NCBI RefSeq assembly: GCF_002082015.1
Contig: NZ_CP015109.1
Span: 1,200,001-1,264,000, forward strand
DNA from: Sporosarcina ureae
GTDB lineage: Bacteria > Bacillota > Bacilli > Bacillales_A > Planococcaceae
DNA: 64,000 nucleotides
Direction of reading: 5' to 3'
In this document: piece by piece, positions 57,512-64,000 of the stretch
Position numbering within the stretch: position 1 is the first letter of the stretch
Layout: the number at the start of each line of letters is the position of its first letter
Program-made: the position numbers and the translations under genes
Notes under the pieces: generated by a model
Databases searched by the model: none
Seen by the model: only the letters and a program-made list of their open reading frames with translations
Told to the model about the DNA's origin: nothing

Positions 57512-57919
57512 TTATTTCAACTTGAATGTAGCAGTACAGTGAGCAACTAATTCATCTTTCTCGTTGAATAATGTCCCTTCGACCAAAGCTGTAGATCGTG
57601 TTCTATTGATGACAGCAGCTTTTGAATAGACAGATTCCTGAACGACTGGCTTTAGAAATTGCGTTGCCATTTGTATCGTCATAACATCATTTGCACCCAT
57701 TGAACGGCAGAGCATTCCCATCGTCGTATCGAGAACGGACATATACATACCACCGTGAATGGTTCCGCGTACATTATCATAGTCTTGACGATAAGGTAAA
57801 AATAATTCCACATTGCCCGCTTCTAATTTTTGTGTTTGTAGACCTGCAAATTTCCAAAAAGGACTTGTCTCGAAATCTTGTCGAACTTGTTCCAAGTATT
57901 CCACTGTCGTATCGTTCAT
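57512..57919 (-). CDS. PaaI-type hotdog thioesterase
   Basis: 135 residues from ATG 57919, which follows AGGAGG at good spacing. Hotdog motif RGTIHGGMYMSVLDTTMGM near residue 57-75 with the catalytic Asp. Probable acyl-CoA thioesterase; substrate unknown. The frame stays open 30 codons upstream to 58009 without a good site. Confidence 0.82.
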   Translation of the reverse strand: MNDTTVEYLEQVRQDFETSPFWKFAGLQTQKLEAGNVELFLPYRQDYDNVRGTIHGGMYMSVLDTTMGMLCRSMGANDVMTIQMATQFLKPVVQESVYSKAAVINRTRSTALVEGTLFNEKDELVAHCTATFKLK

Positions 57920-58027
57920 TTCATTACCTCCTAATGATGTAGTGATTGTTTTATATACCATATCGTAAAGATGTTCTGACGACAATTCAAAGCTTTTTGC
58001 CATCCGCAATAAAATTCCTGTTTTCTA

Positions 58028-58048
58028 ATACTTTTCAGTGAAAAGTAT
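58028..58048. promoter_or_regulatory. Inverted repeat upstream of the polyamine operon -10
   Basis: Perfect nine-base arms ATACTTTTC / GAAAAGTAT with three-base spacer AGT, 22 bases before the TATAAT, where a -35 would normally be. Operator-like. Confidence 0.4.
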
Positions 58049-58070
58049 ATATTTTTTATTCTTTTTCCTT

Positions 58071-58090
58071 TATAATGAAATCAATTTCAT
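58071..58090 (+). promoter_or_regulatory. Polyamine operon -10 and adjoining inverted repeat
   Basis: TATAAT (58071-58076) overlaps ATGAAATCAATTTCAT (58075-58090), a perfect 7-2-7 inverted repeat over the predicted start site. The -35 is poor, so an activator or another sigma factor may take part. Confidence 0.45.
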
Positions 58091-58117
58091 AAGTTTTTTA
58101 ATTTAGGAAGAGTACCT

Positions 58118-58153
58118 GTGAGCATCATGCCAATCCAATCACCTGTTATGTAA
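58118..58153 (+). CDS. Candidate 11-codon leader peptide of the polyamine operon
   Basis: GTG 58118 to TAA 58151-58153, encoding MSIMPIQSPVM. AGGAAG at 58105-58110 is exactly seven bases upstream, an ideal site. The coding sequence contains CCAATCCAATC (58130-58140), which can pair with the 3' arm of the terminator at 58244-58257. A 9-bp hairpin directly follows the stop. The peptide has two prolines near its end. Coding is inferred from site and context only. Confidence 0.45.
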   Translation: MSIMPIQSPVM

Positions 58154-58155
58154 TG

Positions 58156-58176
58156 GAATAGAGACACTCTCTATTC
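58156..58176 (+). promoter_or_regulatory. Leader hairpin after the leader ORF
   Basis: Nine-base perfect stem GAATAGAGA / TCTCTATTC with a three-base loop, starting two bases after the leader-ORF stop; possible pause hairpin. Confidence 0.5.
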
Positions 58177-58200
58177 TTATATCAACAAGCGAAACAGAGT

Positions 58201-58263
58201 AAAGGTCCCTCTCCAATCTGTCATGTTGGTATTATTTCATGTGGATTGGAGAGGGACTTTTTT
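58201..58263 (+). terminator. Attenuator-type terminator in the speD leader
   Basis: Fourteen-base perfect stem GTCCCTCTCCAATC (58205-58218) / GATTGGAGAGGGAC (58244-58257), 25-base loop, then six T. It lies 40 bases upstream of speD and no complete gene precedes it on this strand after the predicted promoter, so it would stop operon transcription. TGGATTGG (58242-58249) can alternatively pair with CCAATCCA (58130-58137). Confidence 0.75.
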
Positions 58264-58303
58264 ATGCGTACAAGACCTTACACATTTTAGATAGAAAGGA
58301 TGG

Positions 58304-59128
58304 ATGTTACGGTTGGAAAATAAGCTGAAGCTCTACGGCTTTAACAACCTCACCAAAACTCTTAGCTTCAACATTTACGATGTAAGCTATGCAAAAAGTA
58401 GAAGAGAGCAAAGTGAGTATATCGCCTATATAGATGAGCAATACAATTCGGAACGTTTAAGGAAAATTCTCTACGATGTCACTGACATGATTGGGGCTCA
58501 TGTATTGAATGTCAGTAAACAAGACTACGATCCGCAAGGTGCCAGTGTAACCTTGATGATTTCAGAGGAGAAATTCCCTGCATCACAAATTGACCCTTCT
58601 TGCAATCAAGGCGCGATTCCTATCATGCCCGATAAAGACTCCGTCGTCAGTCATTTAGACAAAAGCCACGTGACCGTCCATACGTATCCCGAGTATCATC
58701 CCGATAACTCCATTGCCACATTTCGTGTAGATATAGACGTGTCGACGTGTGGAGAGATTTCTCCATTGAACGCCCTCGACTACCTGATTGGAAGCTTTGA
58801 TTCGGATATCATTACCGCAGATTATCGCGTACGTGGATTTACACGTTCAGTCGACGGAAAAAAACTCTTTATGGATCATGCGATCACATCAATCCAAGAC
58901 TTCATTGACCAAAAAACATTGCAAATGTATGATGCGATCGATGTGAACGTTTACCAATCAAATATCTTCCATACGAAATTACTCATTAAAGAGATTGATT
59001 TGCAAGATTACTTATTCAACAAAGACGTTTCAGAAATACCGCCGAAAGAACGCCTTCTAATCTCTCATAATCTCCGCAAAGAGATGATTGAAATCTACAG
59101 CGGTTCCAATGTCTATGAAAGTGAGTGA
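58304..59128 (+). CDS. speD: S-adenosylmethionine decarboxylase, large bacterial (E. coli) type
   Basis: 274 residues from ATG 58304; AAAGGA is only three bases upstream, so TTG 58313 is also possible. Close in length and sequence to E. coli SpeD: KLKLYGFNNLTKTLSF at the N terminus, DPQGASVTLMIS, and the self-cleavage site LDK-SHVTVHTYPE, where Ser121 becomes the pyruvoyl group. It makes decarboxylated SAM, the aminopropyl donor for SpeE. B. subtilis has the short type, so this large type is unusual for the phylum. First gene of the operon. Confidence 0.95.
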   Translation: MLRLENKLKLYGFNNLTKTLSFNIYDVSYAKSRREQSEYIAYIDEQYNSERLRKILYDVTDMIGAHVLNVSKQDYDPQGASVTLMISEEKFPASQIDPSCNQGAIPIMPDKDSVVSHLDKSHVTVHTYPEYHPDNSIATFRVDIDVSTCGEISPLNALDYLIGSFDSDIITADYRVRGFTRSVDGKKLFMDHAITSIQDFIDQKTLQMYDAIDVNVYQSNIFHTKLLIKEIDLQDYLFNKDVSEIPPKERLLISHNLRKEMIEIYSGSNVYESE

Positions 59129-60593
59129 GAAGAGACCATTGAAATTACCACAACATCGCGTTCCAATTATGGAAGCATTGCAGCAATACCAAGAAGCACG
59201 TGTCGTTCCCTTTGATGTTCCAGGACACAAACATGGCCGTGGCAATAAAGAACTTGCAGATTTCCTCGGAGAGACTTGCTTGCATCATGACGTGAATTCC
59301 ATGAAACCTCTCGATAATTTATGTCACCCTGTCTCTGTCATACATGAAGCAGAAGAGTTGGCGGCGGATGCGTTTGGCGCGAAGCACGCCTTCTTGCTCG
59401 TAAACGGGACGACCTCTGCCGTACAAGCTATGGTCATGACCGCTTGCAAAGCAGGAGATAAGATTATCATGCCACGAAACGTTCACCGTAGCGCCATTAA
59501 CGCCTTGATCTTAAGTGGAGCTATTCCTATCTACGTGAATCCTGGAGTACAAGAAGACCTTGGCATTCCACTCGGCATGGCAGTAGATGAAGTAAAGAAA
59601 GCAATCGTGGATCACCCTGATGCCAAAGCAATTCTTATTAATAATCCAACTTATTACGGTATCTGCTCGAATCTGCAAGCCATTACTGATCTAGCACACG
59701 CACACGGTATGCTCGTGTTAGTGGATGAAGCACATGGCACACATTTTTATTTTAATGACAAATTGCCTGCTTCCGCGATGTCCGTCGGTGCGGATATGGC
59801 ATCCATTAGTATGCATAAATCAGGTGGATCTTTAACACAAAGTTCATTTTTATTAATTAATAATGAGGTAAGTGAAGGCTATACGCGACAAGTTATTAAC
59901 CTGACGCAGACTACGAGCGGATCTTATCTATTGATGTCGTCATTGGATATTTCACGTAAAAATCTCGCATTATACGGTCAGGAAATCTTCGATAAAGTGA
60001 TTAAAATGGCGCAATATACTCGCGATGAAGTCAATCAGATCGGTGGCTATTATGCTTATTCCAAAGAGTTGATCAACGGCGATACAGTCTTTGATTTTGA
60101 TGAGTCCAAACTGTCGATTCACACACGCCAAATGGGATTGGCCGGCATTGAAGTGTATGATATTTTACGTGATGAATACGATATCCAAATCGAGTTCGGA
60201 GACGTAGCGAATATCCTCGCCTATATTTCAGTCGGAGACCGCACGTTGGATCTTGAACGATTGGTTGCGGCACTAGCGGAAATCAATCGTCGTTATAAAA
60301 AAGATCCTAGTTCTTTATTCGACCATGAATATATCAATCCCGAAATTGTTCAGTCTCCTCAACAGGCATTTTACGCGGATAAGGAGATAGTATTGCTAGC
60401 TGAATCTGCTGGACGAGTCGCAAGTGAATTCGTCATGTGCTATCCACCTGGCATCCCTATTGTGGCACCTGGAGAACGAATCACAAATGAAATAATTGAA
60501 TATATCGACTACTGCAAAGACAAAGGTTGTTTCCTAACTGGTACCGAAGATTCGAACGTGAATTATATTAACGTAGTAAAGGAGGACGTTTGA
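59109..60593 (+). CDS. speA: PLP-dependent arginine decarboxylase (SpeA, aspartate-aminotransferase fold)
   Basis: 494 residues if read from ATG 59109, overlapping speD; ATG 59115 or TTG 59139 (just past the speD stop) are alternatives, since no start has a strong site. FDVPGHKHGRG near the N terminus, VDEAHGTHF, the PLP lysine Lys237 in SMHKSGGSLTQSS and the C-terminal MCYPPGIPIVAPGE are typical of the B. subtilis SpeA/CadA-like family. Arginine to agmatine is most likely, given the agmatinase two genes on; lysine or ornithine are the alternatives. Confidence 0.88.
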   Translation: MSMKVSEKRPLKLPQHRVPIMEALQQYQEARVVPFDVPGHKHGRGNKELADFLGETCLHHDVNSMKPLDNLCHPVSVIHEAEELAADAFGAKHAFLLVNGTTSAVQAMVMTACKAGDKIIMPRNVHRSAINALILSGAIPIYVNPGVQEDLGIPLGMAVDEVKKAIVDHPDAKAILINNPTYYGICSNLQAITDLAHAHGMLVLVDEAHGTHFYFNDKLPASAMSVGADMASISMHKSGGSLTQSSFLLINNEVSEGYTRQVINLTQTTSGSYLLMSSLDISRKNLALYGQEIFDKVIKMAQYTRDEVNQIGGYYAYSKELINGDTVFDFDESKLSIHTRQMGLAGIEVYDILRDEYDIQIEFGDVANILAYISVGDRTLDLERLVAALAEINRRYKKDPSSLFDHEYINPEIVQSPQQAFYADKEIVLLAESAGRVASEFVMCYPPGIPIVAPGERITNEIIEYIDYCKDKGCFLTGTEDSNVNYINVVKEDV

Positions 60594-61444
60594 TGAACCT
60601 ATGGTTTACTGAAGATCATTCACCTCATACCCGCTTTTCCTTTCGCGTTGAAGAACATTTATATACTGCGACGAGTGAATTCCAGAAAATCGATGTCTTT
60701 CAAACGACAGAGTTCGGTAGAATTTTGGCATTAGATGGCTATGTCATGGTGACGGAGAAAGACGAATTCATTTATCACGATATGATTGTTCACGTGCCAA
60801 TGGCCACCAATCCTTGCATCCAGAAGGTATTGGTTATCGGTGCAGGTGATGGTGGCACTGTACGCGAATTGACGCGCTACCCTTCGATCAAACAAATCGA
60901 TATGGTGGAGATTGATGAGCAGGTTGTGAAAGTATGCCAAAAGTTTTTACCGCAAACCGCAGCCCAACTGACGGATCCGCGCGTTACACTCTACTTTGAG
61001 GACGGTCTGAAATTCGTCCGTCAGCAAGAGAATGCCTATGATTTGATTATTGTTGACTCCACCGATCCATTCGGGCCGGGTGAAGGTCTCTTTACGAAAG
61101 AATTTTATGGCAATTGCTATAAAGCTTTGAACGAACAAGGCATTCTTGTGAACCAGCATGAAAGTCCCTTCTACGCTGAAGACGCGCGCGGTATGCAGCG
61201 AGCACATAAAAGTATTATGGGGTTCTTCCCCGTTTCTAAAGTCTATCAAGCACATATTCCAACCTATCCATCGGGGCACTGGCTGTTCGGATTGGCTTCT
61301 AAGAAATATGACCCGATAGAAGATTTGGATGCCGATGCTTGGAATGCACTTGGTTTACAAACAAAATACTATAATACAAAACTGCATGTCGGCTCGTTCG
61401 CCTTGCCGAATTATGTTAAGGAGTTACTGATTCATGCTAAATAA
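60593..61444 (+). CDS. speE: Spermidine synthase (aminopropyltransferase)
   Basis: 283 residues from ATG 60593, seven bases after AAAGGAGG and sharing one base with the speA stop. N-terminal beta domain, SAM-type site VLVIGAGDGGTVREL near residue 80, VEIDEQVV, and catalytic DSTDPFGPGEGLF near 155. It transfers the aminopropyl group from decarboxylated SAM to putrescine. Confidence 0.95.
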   Translation: MNLWFTEDHSPHTRFSFRVEEHLYTATSEFQKIDVFQTTEFGRILALDGYVMVTEKDEFIYHDMIVHVPMATNPCIQKVLVIGAGDGGTVRELTRYPSIKQIDMVEIDEQVVKVCQKFLPQTAAQLTDPRVTLYFEDGLKFVRQQENAYDLIIVDSTDPFGPGEGLFTKEFYGNCYKALNEQGILVNQHESPFYAEDARGMQRAHKSIMGFFPVSKVYQAHIPTYPSGHWLFGLASKKYDPIEDLDADAWNALGLQTKYYNTKLHVGSFALPNYVKELLIHAK

Positions 61445-62318
61445 AAATATAGAAACATTTTTAGGTTTCGATGCAGAATACGAGAATTCTTCATTCGTAA
61501 TTTTCGGTGCTCCTTTCGATTCCACAACCTCTTTTCGTCCTGGCACGCGCTTTGCTAGTAAAGTGATGCGCAGTGAATCATTCGGTCTCGAGACATACAG
61601 TCCTTATCAAGAAGCCGATTTAACGGATTACTCATTATTCGACGGAGGCGATCTGGAACTGAGTTTTGGTAATACGGAGCGTGCGCTGGAGCAAATTGAA
61701 GAGTTCACTTCACTTGTTCTGAAAGACGGAAAAATCCCTTGCATGATTGGCGGCGAACATTTAGTGACCCTGGGCGCTGTACGTGCTGTTGCGAAAAAGT
61801 ATCCAGACCTGCATGTTCTTCAATTCGATGCACATACCGATTTGCGCGAAGATTATTTGGATCAGCATCTGTCCCACGCCACCGTCATACGCAGAATTTG
61901 GGACTTGCTCGGCGATAATAAAATCTTTCAATACGGCATTCGTTCCGGTGATCGTCCTGAATTTGAATGGGCGGCTCAGCAGCATGTGTTCATGAATAAA
62001 TTTAATTTTGATGGTCTTGAAGATACGGTTGAAAAACTACAAGGTAAACCCGTCTACTTGACGATTGATCTTGATGTACTGGATCCTTCCGTATTCCCTG
62101 GAACCGGTACACCGGAAGCGGGTGGCGTGAGCTTTATTGAATTGCTAAAAGCGATTTTGACAGTCAGCGGTTTGAATATCGTTGCCTGTGATATTAATGA
62201 GCTGTCCCCTGTCTATGATCAAAGCGGCGTATCGACCGCCGTTGCCTGTAAAGTGTTGCGTGAATTAACAATTGCAATAAATAAAAATAACGAAAATGGT
62301 GGTGTCTTTAATGAGTAA
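61434..62318 (+). CDS. speB: Agmatinase
   Basis: 294 residues; AAGGAG precedes the ATG inside speE (11-base overlap). Ureohydrolase manganese motifs: GGEHLVTLG, QFDAHTDLRE and TIDLDVLDPSVFPGTGTPE. It splits agmatine to putrescine and urea. Confidence 0.95.
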   Translation: MLNKNIETFLGFDAEYENSSFVIFGAPFDSTTSFRPGTRFASKVMRSESFGLETYSPYQEADLTDYSLFDGGDLELSFGNTERALEQIEEFTSLVLKDGKIPCMIGGEHLVTLGAVRAVAKKYPDLHVLQFDAHTDLREDYLDQHLSHATVIRRIWDLLGDNKIFQYGIRSGDRPEFEWAAQQHVFMNKFNFDGLEDTVEKLQGKPVYLTIDLDVLDPSVFPGTGTPEAGGVSFIELLKAILTVSGLNIVACDINELSPVYDQSGVSTAVACKVLRELTIAINKNNENGGVFNE

Positions 62319-63510
62319 AGCATTAATTATTGGAGCAGGCGGCGTAGCAAGTGTCGTCGCGCATAAGTGTTGTGAGGTACCAGATGTATTTGAAGAAATC
62401 TGTATCGCAAGTCGTACAAAGTCTAAATGTGATGCATTGAAAGAAAAGCTGGATGGCGGACGCACTAAAATCCAAACTGCACAAGTTGACGCGGATAACG
62501 TGCCCGAACTCGTTGCGTTAATCAATGAATTCAAACCGGACATCGTCATTAATGTCGCATTGCCTTATCAGGATTTGACAATCATGGATGCATGTCTCGA
62601 AACGAAAGTAGACTATCTGGATACTGCCAACTACGAGCCGCTTGATACAGCGAAATTCGAATATAAATGGCAGTGGGCTTATAAAGAAAAGTTTGAAGAA
62701 GCAGGTATTACAGCATTGCTCGGTAGCGGTTTCGACCCTGGCGTAACGGGTGTGTTCTCCGCTTACGCATTGAAGCATTACTTCGATGAAATCCATACGA
62801 TTGATATCGTTGATGCGAACGCAGGCGACCATGGCTATCCATTTGCCACTAACTTTAACCCAGAAATAAACATCCGTGAAATCACAGCAAACGGACGCTA
62901 CTACGAAAACGGAGAGTTCATCGAAACAGAGCCTCTTGAAGTGAAACGCGTCTATGACTTGCCTGAAATCGGACCGAAAGATGTCTACTTGCTATACCAT
63001 GAGGAACTTGAATCTTTAGCGAAAAATATTACCGGTGTAAATAAAATCCGTTTCTGGATGACGTTCTCCGAAAAGTATTTAATGCATCTACGTGTACTTG
63101 AAAATGTGGGTATGACGTCCATCGAACCGATTGAATTCGAAGGTCAACAAATCGTTCCGCTACAATTCCTAAAAGCTGTACTACCGGACCCCGCTTCTCT
63201 TGGACCGCGTACGAAAGGAAAAACGAATATCGGTTGTATCTACCAAGGTACGAAAGACGGCGAGCCCAAAACGTATTACGTTTACAATATTTGTGATCAC
63301 CAGGAGTGCTATCGTGAAGTAGGATCACAAGCTATTTCCTATACAACAGGTGTACCGGCTATGATCGGTGCGATGATGATGTTAACAGGCAAGTGGAAAA
63401 AGCCAGGCGTCTTCAATATTGAAGAGTTCGATCCAGATCCATTCATGGATGCGCTGAATGAGTATGGTTTACCTTGGCACGAAGACTTCAATCCTACTTT
63501 GATAGACTGA
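62311..63510 (+). CDS. Carboxy(nor)spermidine dehydrogenase/synthase (saccharopine dehydrogenase-like)
   Basis: 399 residues from ATG 62311, overlapping speB by eight bases; GGTGG lies upstream. Rossmann NADPH motif ALIIGAGGVASVVAHKC, ASRTKSKCDAL, and GLGSGFDPGVTG-like LLGSGFDPGVTGVFSAYA near residue 135 are conserved in the Lys9-like carboxyspermidine dehydrogenases. The family condenses aspartate semialdehyde with putrescine (or diaminopropane) to carboxyspermidine. The next gene is the matching decarboxylase, which supports the role. Confidence 0.9.
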   Translation: MSKALIIGAGGVASVVAHKCCEVPDVFEEICIASRTKSKCDALKEKLDGGRTKIQTAQVDADNVPELVALINEFKPDIVINVALPYQDLTIMDACLETKVDYLDTANYEPLDTAKFEYKWQWAYKEKFEEAGITALLGSGFDPGVTGVFSAYALKHYFDEIHTIDIVDANAGDHGYPFATNFNPEINIREITANGRYYENGEFIETEPLEVKRVYDLPEIGPKDVYLLYHEELESLAKNITGVNKIRFWMTFSEKYLMHLRVLENVGMTSIEPIEFEGQQIVPLQFLKAVLPDPASLGPRTKGKTNIGCIYQGTKDGEPKTYYVYNICDHQECYREVGSQAISYTTGVPAMIGAMMMLTGKWKKPGVFNIEEFDPDPFMDALNEYGLPWHEDFNPTLID

Positions 63511-63520
63511 GGAGAATAGT

Positions 63521-64000
63521 ATGAACTTTGATGTACAAGCAGTCCCTTCACCTAGTTATGTTGTTGATGAAAAATTGCTAATTGCTAACTTAGAAAAACT
63601 GAAATTCGTTATCGATCAAACAGGATGCAAGATCCTACTTGCACAAAAAGGATTTTCGATGTTTGAAGTCTACCCGTTAATTGGACAGTATTTACATGGT
63701 GTTACTTCAAGTGGTCTATTTGAAGCGCGTCTAGGCTTTGAAGAGATGAGGAAAGAAGTACACACCTATGCACCTGCTTTCCACGAAGACGAGTTTGAGG
63801 AAATCCTTCACTACTCTGATCATTTGGTATTCAATTCATTTGCGCAATGGAAGCAGTTCAAGAGTCGAGTCCAGGAGCAGGAAAAATCCATTGAATGCGG
63901 GATTCGGATCAATCCAGAGTACTCAGAGATTGAAACTGACATATACAACCCTTGCTTTTCGTACTCACGGTTTGGTGTCACATTAGAAAACTTTGAAGCA
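63521..64000 (+). CDS. nspC: Carboxy(nor)spermidine decarboxylase, truncated by window end
   Basis: 160 codons before the edge, ATG 63521 after TGAGGAG. Alanine-racemase-fold group IV decarboxylase: SPSYVVDEKLL at the N terminus, PLP lysine Lys43 in LLAQKGFSM, LHGVTSSGLFEARLG, and CGIRINPEYSEIETDIYNPC typical of NspC. It decarboxylates carboxyspermidine or carboxynorspermidine. Ten bases after the dehydrogenase gene, so same operon. Confidence 0.93.
   Translation, partial: MNFDVQAVPSPSYVVDEKLLIANLEKLKFVIDQTGCKILLAQKGFSMFEVYPLIGQYLHGVTSSGLFEARLGFEEMRKEVHTYAPAFHEDEFEEILHYSDHLVFNSFAQWKQFKSRVQEQEKSIECGIRINPEYSEIETDIYNPCFSYSRFGVTLENFEA

Noticed and set aside
57920..58009. Thirty-codon N-terminal extension of the PaaI thioesterase
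   Set aside because: ATG 57919 has a clear AGGAGG, while the upstream start has no good site and family length fits the shorter form.

Overview
The window is a chromosomal segment of a low-GC, spore-forming, motile Bacillota. The protein sequences and the gene order ygxA-ygzB-perR-bcp-gsaB-ygaE/D/C-sspE-mutY-yfhP-yfhH-recX-yfhF match the Bacillus subtilis ygxA-to-yfhF neighbourhood in reverse. The cell-wall genes (a FemX-like transferase and an Asl-like D-amino-acid ligase), the class I fumarase and the polyamine operon suggest a Planococcaceae member such as Sporosarcina. That genus assignment is inference. No rRNA, tRNA, CRISPR array, prophage or insertion sequence was recognised, and most of the window reads as core genome.

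Layout. 1-13.3 kb: the ygxA-yfhF block, with peroxide sensor PerR and its Per box, peroxiredoxin, a second haem-pathway aminotransferase, a spore protein and DNA repair genes. 13.3-25.9 kb: PdaA (spore cortex), fumarase, a Fur/Per-box-controlled PfeT-like Fe(II)-efflux ATPase, alanine/sodium symporter, MotAB with a sigma-D-like promoter, aminopeptidase and carbonic anhydrase. 25.9-26.6 kb: a three-unit tandem-repeat ORF encoding regular heptads, wedged between two terminators. 26.6-37.7 kb: housekeeping and cell-envelope genes, a chemoreceptor, and YebC. 38.0-47.9 kb: sulfate assimilation, with cysH-sat-cysC plus siroheme genes cobA-sirB-sirC on the plus strand and cysJI on the minus strand. 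48.0-51.97 kb: the Fur-box-controlled efeO-efeB-efeU iron importer. 52.1-58.0 kb: a DUF2157/GDYXXLXY pair, an FtsH-like membrane protease paralogue, a cytochrome P450, a DUF1540 protein and a thioesterase. 58.0-64.0 kb: a polyamine operon speD-speA-speE-speB-carboxyspermidine dehydrogenase-decarboxylase, cut by the window edge.

How the genes work together. Iron and peroxide control recur (PerR, Per box, Bcp, PfeT-like efflux, EfeUOB, Fur boxes). CobA, SirB and SirC make the siroheme needed by CysI. SpeA and SpeB make putrescine, which can then enter two different spermidine routes encoded in the same operon.

The most unusual signal is the untranslated leader of the polyamine operon. It has a well-placed Shine-Dalgarno, an 11-codon leader ORF, a 9-bp hairpin, and a 14-bp intrinsic terminator whose 3' half can alternatively pair with the leader ORF. 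This is the layout expected of translation-coupled attenuation in front of an S-adenosylmethionine decarboxylase gene. Other unexplained items are the heptad-repeat ORF and a possible minus-strand small RNA near 14.2-14.36 kb.
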